DNA of 64,000 bases from Pseudoalteromonas luteoviolacea (lineage in GTDB: Bacteria; Pseudomonadota; Gammaproteobacteria; Enterobacterales; Alteromonadaceae), in contig NZ_JAGJEH010000007.1 of NCBI RefSeq assembly GCF_018100925.1, forward strand, positions 62,001 to 126,000, in the 5' to 3' direction. The notes beneath the pieces are model-generated. The model was not told the DNA's origin. It worked only from the letters and a program-made list of their open reading frames with translations, and ran no database searches. The translations under genes were made by a program, and so were the position numbers. Positions 8,773 to 18,071 of this stretch are shown here, piece after piece (within the stretch, counting starts at the first letter, position 1; each line of letters opens with the position of its first letter).

Positions 8773-10596
8773 TTATGATAATTTAAAAAATGACGCAGAT
8801 GAACGCAATCTGACAGATAATTCGACAACCTCTTTGACTGAGTTAGACAAGTCGTTACTGGCTTGTGTCGAGCGCTTTGTTGTAGCATCGACGGCTTCAA
8901 CAGTTTGGTTAATTTGATTGAGCCCGGTTTCTTGCTGCTTCGAAATAGCCATGATGTTTTGCACAAAATGCGACGTTTTATTGGCAGCAGGGATAATAGT
9001 CTCCAATTGTTTACCCGCATTTTCAGCTAAGCTAACACTATGGTCAGCTGTTTTACCAATACGCTCAGATGCATTTTGACAACGCTCAGCCAGTTTACGG
9101 ACTTCACTGGCCACAACAGCGAACCCTTTACCATGTGCACCTGCGCGAGAGGCTTCAATAGTCGCGTTCAAAGCGAGTAAATTTGTTTGGTAGGCAATCT
9201 CATCGATGATCTTTACTTGCTCGGCAATGGTCTTCATCGCTTCTATCGTTGTTTTCACCTTCTGTCCGCCATCGTTGGCTTCCTGTGTCGTGTTAATTGC
9301 GACCTGATCTGTGGCGAGCGCAAATTCACTATTCGCTTTGATGGATTCGCTAATCGATGTCACGGCTTGTTTTGTGTCCGCTACACTTTGCTCTTGAGAT
9401 ATCGCCGTGGACTCCATTTCTTTTGCTGTGCGAATAACCAGTGAGGAGAATTGCTCAAGTGCCGTTGCACTTTGCTTCACCTCGAATACGACAGTTCTAA
9501 ACTGCTTTGCCATGCCCTTTAACGCACGTATTAACTTGGCAGTCTCGCTATTACCGGTTACCTTTCTCTTGAAATGCAAATGACCTTGCGCCAACGCATT
9601 TGCAATAGAAACCGCTTCATTTATTGGCCCAGTGATAGAACGAGAAATAAAAACAGCCAATAAAATTGCAGCTAAGAGACTAAACACACTTACCCAGATC
9701 ACGAAATTTTGAGATACCCTGTTGTCCTTTTGTAGTATCGGCCCTAAGTCATCTTGTTTATCTTTAATATTCAATTTTAAAGATTCAATTTTACGCGCAG
9801 CTTGTTGGCCTATAACATCTAATCGCTCTCTTTTGAGGGCATTACGTTTATTAATAACGTCAACGAGTTCTGTAAAGCGACTCATATATCTAGGCGCAAG
9901 GCTGCGCACGTTGATAAAGTATCGCCGCCGTATCTCATCTTGTAGCTGTTCATCTAATTGTTTGAGGTTTCCTAAAAATACGCTGTACTCTCTGTTCACT
10001 TGCTCAACATCCGCACTGTCATTGCTATCCAAAAATTTGATAACGTGAAGCCTCATCAACAATAGACTTCTAAGTGCTAAAGATGCGTAAAATGCAGCCT
10101 CCATATCATTGTCTTCGCGCGCACTAAGCAATACCCGAGACAAATCTTGCTCCATCAATGGCCCCATTTTGTTTAAGCTTTTGTGTACAATCTCATTGCG
10201 CTCAGCAATTTTTTCTTCAACTTTCGCAAACGTATTTGCATATTGTGTTGCGAGATTTTCTACATCTATGAAGGTTTGTACTTGTTCATTGCTAATAGCA
10301 TCATGGTGAGCATTCGCCAATAGCTCATTCAGCGTTGCCATTCTTGTACGCTCTTCTTGCAATGCTATCTGGCTACCAGTGTTAATATAATGAAGTGCGG
10401 CGATTCTAATCGTCAGTAAATTCGCTTGAACACGCCCTGCGTTGTTGGTGTTTCTTGCTAGTGAGCGGTACTCTTTAAAGCCATCGGATGCGGTGTTTAG
10501 TGCCTGAATAGATACTAAAACAGCACAGCTAAAAAGGAGCAATAACACACAAAAACCCAAACCAAGCCGACTCGATATTTTTAGCTGTGCAAACAT
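8773..10596 (-). CDS. Methyl-accepting chemotaxis protein with large helical periplasmic domain
   Basis: A 607-residue receptor. Transmembrane helix 1 is near residues 12-34, an all-helical periplasmic domain of about 260 residues follows (length and Leu/Arg-rich helices fit the helical bimodular HBM sensor class), transmembrane helix 2 is near 298-318, then a HAMP linker and a signalling coiled coil. The tip region reads DEIAYQTNLLALNATIEASR and GKGFAVVASEVRKLAE, the CheA/CheW contact signature. Ligand is unknown; HBM domains in relatives bind small organic acids. The start at 10596 is chosen because AAGG stands five bases before that ATG, six codons inside a longer frame. No other chemotaxis genes are nearby, so it acts with a core pathway elsewhere. 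Confidence 0.9.
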   Translation of the reverse strand: MFAQLKISSRLGLGFCVLLLLFSCAVLVSIQALNTASDGFKEYRSLARNTNNAGRVQANLLTIRIAALHYINTGSQIALQEERTRMATLNELLANAHHDAISNEQVQTFIDVENLATQYANTFAKVEEKIAERNEIVHKSLNKMGPLMEQDLSRVLLSAREDNDMEAAFYASLALRSLLLMRLHVIKFLDSNDSADVEQVNREYSVFLGNLKQLDEQLQDEIRRRYFINVRSLAPRYMSRFTELVDVINKRNALKRERLDVIGQQAARKIESLKLNIKDKQDDLGPILQKDNRVSQNFVIWVSVFSLLAAILLAVFISRSITGPINEAVSIANALAQGHLHFKRKVTGNSETAKLIRALKGMAKQFRTVVFEVKQSATALEQFSSLVIRTAKEMESTAISQEQSVADTKQAVTSISESIKANSEFALATDQVAINTTQEANDGGQKVKTTIEAMKTIAEQVKIIDEIAYQTNLLALNATIEASRAGAHGKGFAVVASEVRKLAERCQNASERIGKTADHSVSLAENAGKQLETIIPAANKTSHFVQNIMAISKQQETGLNQINQTVEAVDATTKRSTQASNDLSNSVKEVVELSVRLRSSASFFKLS

Positions 10597-10734
10597 ATCA
10601 ACCTTCTGGTACATCCATACCTTTGATATACGATTCTAAAAATATAATACAACGGCTACACATTGCTGGTTTTTATTGTTAAAAGCTCATCAATATACTT
10701 ACCCTTAATTTAAAAAATACATCCCAAAAATGGG

Positions 10735-11214
10735 TTAGCAGGCGCTATTTAGTACTTTTTCCTTGGTAGATTTTATTTCGATGCAGATCTTTTCAGTTGG
10801 CGCACGGACCGTTGCAATGCCAAACACAACCTCTTCCTTTCTTTGGTTGCTACATTGGCAATCGATGATCAATGAACCATGTCGAAAATCTTTGTCAATC
10901 ACTGTCACTTTTGTGGTGATTACATCTCCTACCACAACAGGCAAAGCAAACTTTAGATCTTGTGAGAGGTAAACCGCACCTGGGCCCGGAAGTTGGGTGT
11001 TGATTACCGCAGAGATCTGCGCAGCAGTCCAAGTACCCTGAACGACTGCGCCTTGGAAAGCCATATTGTTAGCATATTCTTGTGCCCAATTATCTAGACT
11101 CTGCCCTTCGGGCAGTATGCTTAAATCTTGAATGTCACTCAATTGCACCAGTCGAGTACGTATTGCACTTTGACCTATTTCAATATCCTCAAAAACAACA
11201 TTCTCTAGTTTCAT
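10735..11214 (-). CDS. MaoC-like hot-dog fold hydratase
   Basis: A 159-residue protein whose core matches the MaoC/(R)-hydratase hot-dog fold: IEIGQSAIRTRLV at the start, then LPGPGAVYLSQDLKF followed by PVVVGDVITTKVTV and a long strand DFRHGSLIIDCQC. In (R)-specific enoyl-CoA hydratases the catalytic Asp and His sit in D(x4)H near the start of the central helix. Here the equivalent region (ILPEGQSLDNWAQEYANNMAF) does not show a clean D-x4-H, so catalytic activity is uncertain. AGGG precedes the ATG. It lies upstream of the chemoreceptor in the same direction, 138 bases apart, and is probably transcribed separately. Confidence 0.7.
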   Translation of the reverse strand: MKLENVVFEDIEIGQSAIRTRLVQLSDIQDLSILPEGQSLDNWAQEYANNMAFQGAVVQGTWTAAQISAVINTQLPGPGAVYLSQDLKFALPVVVGDVITTKVTVIDKDFRHGSLIIDCQCSNQRKEEVVFGIATVRAPTEKICIEIKSTKEKVLNSAC

Positions 11215-11623
11215 CTTTTACCCTGTCATCTGGACGCAATTCTCAATATAGAGCTCTGATGCCATGACCATTTTAACTTCAACAAACTCAAACTTTGAGA
11301 GATGCGCAAACCCCACCTTGAAGGCACCGAGTGCCAACCACGTTCACGGCAAAGTAGACCGCCTGAGTCTCAATCAAGTCCGTCGCCATATGCTTTTTTT
11401 GGTCTAACTACAGTATAGAAGCGAGACTTTTCATAAATAAGTCAATTTGCAAGGGCTACTAAATTGGAAATTAAATAGGCAGTTTTATGAATCATAAATT
11501 AACGATAAGCTATTGAATAACCATAAATAATGATAAACACCCTAATTTTATCTTGATCACTTTACACAGGCGCAATAAACAGTATTATCCGTTCCGATTA
11601 AAACGACACATATTAGGATAGAA
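11215..11623. other. Intergenic, 409 bases, divergent promoter region
   Basis: It separates the minus-strand MaoC-like gene from the plus-strand barrel gene and so holds two promoters. Nothing else is recognised. Confidence 0.4.
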
Positions 11624-12334
11624 ATGAAATTACTTGCCTTAGCATTATCAAGTGCTCTAATTTCAACAGCAACATTTGCTAGCGACACGGTTAACTTTGA
11701 TTACGTTGGCGCAGGCTACGCCAAATTTAAGCTTATTGATGAAGATGGCGATGACAGTTTAAATGGATTTACAGTAGAAGCGAGTAAACAGCTTGATCAA
11801 AACTGGGTTATCTCTGCTCAGTATTTAGATACATCTCTTGATAAAGCTGATACTAGAGTCTCTGAATATGGCGATAAAGTTTATACAACATACGTGGAAA
11901 GCACCAGTGACATCGCGCAGTGGAATATAAACGCAGCCTATATTATACCCTTTGAAAACAATACATTGTTAGAACTTGTTGGTTCAGTTGGCCGAATTAA
12001 TATGGATAATGATGGATTTATAAAACAAACAGTTAACTATTTAGACACTCATGGAGAAGAACACTCATATCCTCGCTTTCAACGAGACTATGACACACAA
12101 CTCCATACTAGCACCTACGGTATCGAAGCAAACTACCACATTGCGTTTTTAGATAATTTTAGAGCGACAGCTGGAATCGGTTATCAACACTTTAGTAGAG
12201 CGCAAGATAAGAACGAATTTGCCTACCAATTTGAATTAGCTTATGACATTACTAAAGACTTTACTATCAGCGCAAGTTACCAAAACGTAGATGTGTACGA
12301 GAATCATTTTGTAACTGTTAGATATAACTTTTAA
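11624..12334 (+). CDS. Outer-membrane beta-barrel protein, 236 aa
   Basis: A 236-residue protein with signal peptide (cleavage after about TFA, residue 18) and a mature chain of alternating hydrophobic/aromatic strands: FDYVGAGYAKFKL, WVISAQYLDTSLD, ITKDFTISASYQN and a terminal FVTVRYNF. The C-terminal Phe after alternating residues is the recognition signal for the BAM complex. About eight strands are predicted, close to the small OmpA/OmpX/OmpW-type barrels. It may be a pore or an adhesin; no ligand is evident. AGGA precedes the ATG. It converges on the MscS gene across a hairpin. Confidence 0.75.
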   Translation: MKLLALALSSALISTATFASDTVNFDYVGAGYAKFKLIDEDGDDSLNGFTVEASKQLDQNWVISAQYLDTSLDKADTRVSEYGDKVYTTYVESTSDIAQWNINAAYIIPFENNTLLELVGSVGRINMDNDGFIKQTVNYLDTHGEEHSYPRFQRDYDTQLHTSTYGIEANYHIAFLDNFRATAGIGYQHFSRAQDKNEFAYQFELAYDITKDFTISASYQNVDVYENHFVTVRYNF

Positions 12335-12343
12335 ACGCACAAT

Positions 12344-12370
12344 ATAGTGGGAACAGCACATTCCCACTAT
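12344..12370. terminator. Terminator hairpin between convergent genes
   Basis: ATAGTGGGAA (12344-12353) pairs with TTCCCACTAT (12361-12370) around a 7-base loop, followed by CGTTTTCTTT. The 10-bp stem fits a bidirectional intrinsic terminator. Confidence 0.75.
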
Positions 12371-12385
12371 CGTTTTCTTTCCACT

Positions 12386-13219
12386 CTAAGCGCTTTTATC
12401 AATAATATGTATATCTCTTTGAGGGAAAGGAATTGAAATATTGGCTTTGTCTAGTGCTGGTTTAATGGCTCTATTCGTCGCAAAATACACATCCCAGTAA
12501 TCATCAGTTTTGCACCAAACCCATATCGTCAAATCAATTGAATTGTCGCCATACCCCACGACGCCAACAAAGGGAGCTGGCTCATTTAGTATTCTCTCGT
12601 CACACTTCGCCATCTCCAATATAGCGCGCTCAGCTTCATCAACACTGTTGTTGTAACTGATCCCAACAGACAAATCGACTCGTCGAATGGGTTCATGTGT
12701 CACATTGTTGACTTGCTCACTTGCTAAGGGACCATTAGGCAGAATAATACGCCGATTGTCCAACGTGATTAAAAAAGTACAAAATACATCAATGGCCTCA
12801 ACCACCCCTTCTTCACCCTGCGCAACAATATAATCACCAACCTGAAAAGGTTTGAAAATGAGTATCAACACACCACCCGCAAAATTTGAAAGACTACCTT
12901 GTAGCGCCAAGCCCACAGCGAGCCCCGCGGCACCCAAAATGGCAATAAAGGATGTCGTTTTAACACCCAGCATGGAGATCACTGATATAAACAAACAGGC
13001 CTTGAGCAACACCGTTGCTACACTACTGAGCCATTTCCTCAGCGATATATTGAAATCTTTCTTTTCAAGTAAATAGTCTATGGCATTGCCAACAAGCGAA
13101 ATTAGCCAAAGGCCCACTATCAAAGTAATAATTGCAAGCGCCAGTTTCGGTGCGAAATTAACGACATGCTCTGTGACTAAGTCCATTACTTTTTGCGGAT
13201 CAAACGAAGATGTGTCCAT
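12386..13219 (-). CDS. mscS: Small-conductance mechanosensitive channel, MscS family
   Basis: A 277-residue protein of standard MscS length. It has an N-terminal amphipathic start, TM1 near 25-45, TM2 near 65-85 and the pore helix TM3 with the Gly/Ala-packed GAAGLAVGLALQGSLSNFAG sequence, which matches the E. coli MscS pore. The beta domain follows (FQVGDYIVAQGEEGVVEAI and RIILPNGPLASEQVNN). The channel opens under membrane tension to release solutes during hypo-osmotic shock. AAGGGGG precedes the ATG. It is monocistronic. Confidence 0.93.
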   Translation of the reverse strand: MDTSSFDPQKVMDLVTEHVVNFAPKLALAIITLIVGLWLISLVGNAIDYLLEKKDFNISLRKWLSSVATVLLKACLFISVISMLGVKTTSFIAILGAAGLAVGLALQGSLSNFAGGVLILIFKPFQVGDYIVAQGEEGVVEAIDVFCTFLITLDNRRIILPNGPLASEQVNNVTHEPIRRVDLSVGISYNNSVDEAERAILEMAKCDERILNEPAPFVGVVGYGDNSIDLTIWVWCKTDDYWDVYFATNRAIKPALDKANISIPFPQRDIHIIDKSA

Positions 13220-13554
13220 AAGAACCCCCTTAAATTAAACCTTAAGGATTAAGCTTAGTTAAAAAAATGAAATTAAAAATGAATTTTTATAGAACAAATG
13301 TTCAAAGCAAAAAGCTAAAGCCTAGACTGAGGCTCTAAGCTGGAGGCGTGGCTCTACTCACCGCGAACACGCAGACTTGATGCCTGCACCAGAGCACAGC
13401 ATTTAATTTAGTTGGCAACCTAAGCCCTGCGTATCACTCCCCCTTTTTATCACAACTTTTTGTTTTCTCAGTCCTAGTGTAATCCCATGTAATTTTTGCA
13501 ATTAACAAGTTATGTAAAAATATTAACAACATTCCATTACCGTCAGAGAAATTT
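13220..13554. other. Intergenic, 335 bases, divergent promoter region
   Basis: It separates the MscS gene and the di-heme cytochrome gene, transcribed away from each other. It contains AT-rich promoter-like DNA but no gene or repeat that I can support. Confidence 0.4.
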
Positions 13555-15615
13555 ATGCCCAGAGATTACCCGTTAATACTTGGCTGGCTTCGAAAGAAGT
13601 GGCCTTGGATAATATCAACGCTAATTGCTTTCGCTATTTTAGTTGTGGTGTTTCGCACCGTAACGGCTTTAAGCGAACTCAACTATGGATTGACACCACC
13701 AAAACTCCCTAAATATGAGCACTTAGAGACCAAGTTTATTAATCAATCAGGTTGGCCAAGTATTAAACACTACAGTGATGAATGGCCTTACCATGCATCT
13801 CAAGGTACGGCGACTTTGCCCATTCCTTATGAGTGGTTAATTGCCCTTGAAGCACCGAAAAATACACCTTGGTTTATTCTTTTTGGTCAAGAAAAAGCCT
13901 TTTTATCTGAATATATCTACCGGCTTGGTTTTGTTAATTTGAATCCTTCAACAGATTTGGACAGCACTCAATTACAATTGCCTTTAGGGCTGGCAAAAAC
14001 AGCCAGCATCCCAATGCCTGGCTTAAATCGCTCAGCAACTGCGGTTGGCTTTACTTGTACGGCTTGCCATACAGGGCAGTTTACCTACAACAACATTCGC
14101 TACGTTGTTGATGGTGGGCCTGCGATGACCGATTTGGGCTTGCTAACCAAATCACTGGGAGCTGCCATAGGTCAAACTGTCTTGTCGAGTAAATTGGCGC
14201 CATTCGACAGCCGCTTTGAACGCTTTGCAAAGAAAGTATTAGGCAGTAACTACAATGTTGTGAGCAAAGCAAAGCTTAAAAGTGCGCTGACCGATACTGT
14301 CAGCCAGCTTGCCAAGACTCAGGATACCATCAATGTGACGGAAGGCTTTACTCGACTTGATGCACTAAATCGCATCGGCAATAAAGTATTTGCGGACAAC
14401 ATGGATAGACCTGAAAACTATAACCCAATCGAAGCTCCAGTAAACTACCCTCATATCTGGACTACCTCATGGTTTAATTGGGTTCAATACGATGGCTCAA
14501 TTATGCAGCCTTTGATCAGAAATGCTGGCGAAGCGCTCGGGGTAGCGGCAAATGTAGACATGCAGGTACCCGAAAATATCATGCAACAGCCAGCTACTTT
14601 TTCTAGCTCAATTCCGATAGACACTCTATACGATATCGAAGAGTGGCTGGCAGGTGAGTACCCTTTACGTAATTATACAGGAGCATCAGGCCAACTAGGA
14701 GAAATAAATGGCCTTCGCGCGCCAAAATGGCCAAACAGCTTGCCTAAACTCAAGCCCTCTTTGGTAAAAGCAGGGAAAGAACTGTACAAACAGAATTGCC
14801 AGCAATGTCACCTGCAGCCAATGGATAGCCCCGGTTTTTGGAAAAGTAATTGGCACGAGATCAGCTACGAAGAAAATGGTGAAGTTAAGTCTACTACTCA
14901 CAAATACTTAAATCTTAACCTTTACTCTATAGAAAAGATTGGCACCGATCCTGCCCAAGCACTAGTTCTCAAAAATCGGACCGTCAATACCAAGGAGCTG
15001 GGACTCAATACTGATTTGTGCGTTGCGGTTGATAAATATCAAAAAACGCCTGAAATGCGTTCTGATTTACAGTTTATCAATGTACAAGACAGTGCTACCA
15101 GTAATTTTGCACTCGCACTCGGCGCCGTTGTAGAGGAAACCAACCAGCAGTGGTTTAAACAAAACTACACACCATTCGACACTCAACAGCAGCTTGAGGG
15201 CGGCAGGCCCAATTGCTTAAGGCATAGTGGTGGCTACAAAGCGCGGCCGCTCAATGGTATTTGGGCGACAGCCCCCTATCTACATAATGGTTCTGTCCCA
15301 AACCTGTATAGCCTACTTTCGAAGCCCTCACAAAGGCCTACTTTTGTCGAGCTAGGCCGCCTCGAATTTGACCCTGTCAATGTTGGCATAACTCAAAGTA
15401 AGCATATTGAAGCCTTAAATACCCGAAAGGACCTACCTCCAGCGAATCAAGTCGATGATTACCAAGGAGGCTATTTTGTTCTCGATACGCGTCAAGCTGG
15501 CAATCACAATACAGGCCACGCCTTTACAAACGATACAAGTGTACCGGGAAAAATAGGCAGAGAACTCAGCCACGAAGAGAAAATGGCGTTGATAGAGTAC
15601 TTAAAAACATTGTAA
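13555..15615 (+). CDS. Di-heme c-type cytochrome, RoxA / MauG-peroxidase-like
   Basis: A 686-residue protein with a basic N-terminus and a single hydrophobic anchor (about residues 17-40), so it is probably held at the periplasmic face. Two heme c motifs are seen: CTACH (C168, C171, H172) and CQQCH (C415, C418, H419). The late GIWATAPYLHNGSVPNLYSL segment matches the di-heme peroxidase/RoxA superfamily. Length and heme spacing resemble the rubber oxygenases RoxA/RoxB (about 680 residues) more than ordinary CcpA peroxidases (about 330). RoxA cleaves poly(cis-isoprene) with oxygen. Whether this one does so, or is a peroxidase or an unrelated oxidase, is not decidable from sequence. It stands alone. 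Confidence 0.75.
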   Translation: MPRDYPLILGWLRKKWPWIISTLIAFAILVVVFRTVTALSELNYGLTPPKLPKYEHLETKFINQSGWPSIKHYSDEWPYHASQGTATLPIPYEWLIALEAPKNTPWFILFGQEKAFLSEYIYRLGFVNLNPSTDLDSTQLQLPLGLAKTASIPMPGLNRSATAVGFTCTACHTGQFTYNNIRYVVDGGPAMTDLGLLTKSLGAAIGQTVLSSKLAPFDSRFERFAKKVLGSNYNVVSKAKLKSALTDTVSQLAKTQDTINVTEGFTRLDALNRIGNKVFADNMDRPENYNPIEAPVNYPHIWTTSWFNWVQYDGSIMQPLIRNAGEALGVAANVDMQVPENIMQQPATFSSSIPIDTLYDIEEWLAGEYPLRNYTGASGQLGEINGLRAPKWPNSLPKLKPSLVKAGKELYKQNCQQCHLQPMDSPGFWKSNWHEISYEENGEVKSTTHKYLNLNLYSIEKIGTDPAQALVLKNRTVNTKELGLNTDLCVAVDKYQKTPEMRSDLQFINVQDSATSNFALALGAVVEETNQQWFKQNYTPFDTQQQLEGGRPNCLRHSGGYKARPLNGIWATAPYLHNGSVPNLYSLLSKPSQRPTFVELGRLEFDPVNVGITQSKHIEALNTRKDLPPANQVDDYQGGYFVLDTRQAGNHNTGHAFTNDTSVPGKIGRELSHEEKMALIEYLKTL

Positions 15616-15626
15616 TTTGAGCTTGT

Positions 15627-15650
15627 GTGCATACCCATATGGGTATGCAC
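15627..15650. terminator. Perfect 24-bp palindrome between convergent genes
   Basis: GTGCATACCCAT (15627-15638) is followed directly by its exact reverse complement. It lies between the converging stops at 15615 and 15665, so a shared terminator is likely, although perfect symmetry without a loop and without U-tracts also fits a protein-binding site. Confidence 0.5.
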
Positions 15651-15664
15651 CGCTATCAATCATG

Positions 15665-16429
15665 CTATCGGCGCTTTCGCCATGTAAACTGCTTTCGAAA
15701 TGCACTCGGAGTAATACTTTCGTGCTTTTTGAAAAACTGATTAAAGTACGCAGAACTGTTAAAACCGCATTGTTGCGCAACAACCCCTATCGGCTGGTGT
15801 GTTGTCGCAAGTAGATGTCTCGCTCGCTTTATTCTCAAATGGTCACAATACTGTGAGTAGCTCATACCGAGACTGTCTGCGAACAGTCGTTTGAGTGTAG
15901 CTACACTGAGATTAGCCAATAAAGCGCATTCGGTCAGACTTGGTAAACAAGCCAAGTTATTTTTAATGACATCCAGTACTGGCTCTATCCTTGTAGTATT
16001 ACGACGTGGTGCACTTGAAATAGCACTTTGGGATATGTGTGATTGCATTAACTGCGACAATACATCGGCCAATATCGTGAGCTTCTTAAGTGCTTGGGCA
16101 CTGTTCATGCTCAGCATTAATGGCATCACTTTGTCTGTTATTTCCTTTGAAAATACGATGCCAGCTTCCAATCCAGTCAGCCAAGCTTGAATCACTTCAA
16201 ATTCACTGATCTCAACTGAAAATAACGCCTTTGGCCAAAGCACGACAACCACATCGCCGACGGGCGCTAATTGATCTGTATTGTCCCACGTATGGGGTTC
16301 TCCAGGTAAAATTAAGGCAAGATCAACCGCCTCAAAGCAATGAACATCACCGGCCAAAAAGCGCTTGCCTTTTGCGCCCAATGTTAAGATTAATTCAAAA
16401 CAATCATGTTGATGCCATTCAAACAGCAA
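15665..16429 (-). CDS. AraC-family transcriptional regulator with cupin sensor; start unclear
   Basis: The N-terminal half is a cupin-like effector domain (FEWHQHDCFELILTLG then PGEPHTWDN). The C-terminal half is a double helix-turn-helix with SVATLKRLFADSLGMSYSQY and ARHLLATTHQPIGVVAQQCG followed by FNQFFKKHESITPSAFRKQF, the AraC/XylS signature. It should bind DNA in response to a small molecule. The 5' end is odd: the frame stays open for 27 further codons above the TTG at 16429 (to 16510), and those codons look like the missing first cupin strands, but they contain no ATG, GTG or TTG. A rare ATT/ATC start, or loss of the start codon, is possible. The neighbouring HAD gene diverges from it and may be a target. 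Confidence 0.8.
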   Translation of the reverse strand: MLFEWHQHDCFELILTLGAKGKRFLAGDVHCFEAVDLALILPGEPHTWDNTDQLAPVGDVVVVLWPKALFSVEISEFEVIQAWLTGLEAGIVFSKEITDKVMPLMLSMNSAQALKKLTILADVLSQLMQSHISQSAISSAPRRNTTRIEPVLDVIKNNLACLPSLTECALLANLSVATLKRLFADSLGMSYSQYCDHLRIKRARHLLATTHQPIGVVAQQCGFNSSAYFNQFFKKHESITPSAFRKQFTWRKRR

Positions 16430-16600
16430 TGGGCTATTTTGAATATGCTTAACACGAACAGATTCATTGATGGTAAATCGAACGGGAGCGGGTTTGCTTT
16501 TACTAATGAGCTAATACCTACTAATTTTGAGCCAATAACTAAATTTATATCGCGAATTTTTGGCAAAGTAAACGCAACTTAAATGATGAGATGTAAAATA

Positions 16601-17347
16601 ATGAATGTCGTATTCGATCTAGATGGGACTCTAATTTTTAAAGGTCAGCCTATGCAAGATGCAGTAGCCAAAGCGTTACGGGCAATCGAGCAACAAGGCG
16701 CAACGATACACTTTGCGACGGCACGCCCGCTAAGAGACACCTTGCCAGTACTTCCAAAACACTTTTGGCACCATCAGATCATTGGTTGCAATGGCGCGAT
16801 GATTAGTAAAAACAAAGTCGTTTACGACACTTTAAACTTCAATAAACGAGAAGTTATCGAAGTTTTGAACTGGCTTGATCAAAAAGAAATTCCATACCTA
16901 TACGACGGCATTGAGGAATATGCGATCTCAGACACGCCACATCGCTTTCATCTAGAAGTTAAAAAGTTAGGTAGAAACCCATATTGTAACCAATCACTTA
17001 GGTTAGAACCCATCGTCAAACTGTTGGTACTAGAAGAAAATCGCCACCTAGAAGTCAAAGCGTATCTGAATACTGCACTCAGTGACTATGATTTTTATCA
17101 CCACAATGGGTGCAATAGTTTTGATGTCGTGCCCAAATACAGTAATAAATTAAATGCGCTATTGCGCGCTGGCCTAGATATGAAAAACACATTATGTATG
17201 GGGAATGACCAAAACGATATTGCCATGTTAGAAGCTGCACAATCAGCTTATGTGGTTGGAGACCTTATATCTTTGGAAAGAGAATATACGAAAGTAACTC
17301 AAGAAAACTTAGTCGAAAAGTTATACGAAATTTCAAAAACAATATAA
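16601..17347 (+). CDS. Cof-type HAD-superfamily phosphatase
   Basis: A 248-residue HAD hydrolase of the Cof/YidA class. Motif I is VVFDLDGTL with nucleophile Asp6 and Asp8, motif II is FATARPL, motif III includes a Lys in YSNKLNAL, and motif IV is MGNDQNDIAML, which binds Mg2+. The C2-type cap is in between (KREVIEVLNWLDQKEIPYLYDG). Relatives dephosphorylate sugar phosphates, pyridoxal phosphate or FMN. The start at 16601 places motif I at the very N-terminus as is usual; an ATG at 16583 in the same frame would add six residues. The gene converges on the next across a strong hairpin. Confidence 0.88.
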   Translation: MNVVFDLDGTLIFKGQPMQDAVAKALRAIEQQGATIHFATARPLRDTLPVLPKHFWHHQIIGCNGAMISKNKVVYDTLNFNKREVIEVLNWLDQKEIPYLYDGIEEYAISDTPHRFHLEVKKLGRNPYCNQSLRLEPIVKLLVLEENRHLEVKAYLNTALSDYDFYHHNGCNSFDVVPKYSNKLNALLRAGLDMKNTLCMGNDQNDIAMLEAAQSAYVVGDLISLEREYTKVTQENLVEKLYEISKTI

Positions 17348-17384
17348 TAAAAATGACATTAAAAATAATAAGTTTTATTTTAAA

Positions 17385-17415
17385 ATTGTAAGTGTGTTTT
17401 TATCACACTTACAAT
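17385..17415. terminator. Strong bidirectional terminator
   Basis: ATTGTAAGTGTG (17385-17396) pairs perfectly with CACACTTACAAT (17404-17415) around a T-rich 7-base loop. The 12-bp stem lies between convergent stops at 17347 and 17442. Confidence 0.75.
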
Positions 17416-17441
17416 ATCAAGTAACAACTTTTAAACTGTGA

Positions 17442-18071
17442 TTAATAAACTTTTGAGCAAATTATTTCTTCGACGTAATCATCACCATAATCTTTATAGC
17501 GCATACCCGTTAAGTAATAATCACTCGGGCAATAAGCAACACCTGTATAAGGTACACGGACAGCGGTTTCTGATCCAGTTGAATGCGACCTCATCGCCTT
17601 ACACCGTAATGCCTCAACGCTGTCATCGCCGCTATCAGCATAATAAAGCTCAGTCACTAGGTGATTCCTTGGGCAACGGTATGCTTTAGAACCGTTGCCA
17701 TCCATTTGTACCTTTACCGTTGCAGTAGTAGCCCAGTACCAAGGTACTGATCCATATGTATCTGCAAGAAATTGCTCAACACTTCTATCACTGCCACCCG
17801 CACCATATACGGCGCGGATCCCACCATTTGTTGCGTACCACCCTGACCCATTGCCATTCATTCGCTCCCAGTACGACGCTTGTATTTCTTGCCTGTCATG
17901 TGGCGACAACTCTCCAACCTTCGTCACATACTTTCCGACATCTTGATAATAATCTACGTTGCTTGGAACGTCATTAGTATTAACATTGGATTCTCCTGCA
18001 ACACTTGAAAAGTGCATAATAAGTGCAGTTACTCCGATTAAACTACCGCTTGCTAATTTACGTAATTTCAT
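17442..18071 (-). CDS. Exported protein with two copies of a Cys-GDD-VE-Cys repeat
   Basis: A 209-residue protein with a signal peptide (cleavage near VAG, about residue 26). The C-terminal third carries two copies of one motif: C133-P...T-E-L-Y-Y-A-D-S-GDD-S-VE...C157 and C181-P...T-G-M-R-Y-K-D-Y-GDD-Y-VE...C205. In both copies the flanking Cys are 24 residues apart and GDD begins 15 residues after the first Cys, so each copy is likely a small disulfide-closed unit. The acidic GDD may bind calcium. No family is recognised; a lectin-like or substrate-binding role is inference. The start at 18071 is chosen because AAGGAG stands six bases before that ATG. Confidence 0.7.
   Translation of the reverse strand: MKLRKLASGSLIGVTALIMHFSSVAGESNVNTNDVPSNVDYYQDVGKYVTKVGELSPHDRQEIQASYWERMNGNGSGWYATNGGIRAVYGAGGSDRSVEQFLADTYGSVPWYWATTATVKVQMDGNGSKAYRCPRNHLVTELYYADSGDDSVEALRCKAMRSHSTGSETAVRVPYTGVAYCPSDYYLTGMRYKDYGDDYVEEIICSKVY

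Noticed and set aside
13555..15615. Ordinary cytochrome c peroxidase
   Set aside because: About twice the length, with heme motifs 247 residues apart and a membrane anchor; RoxA-like layout fits better.
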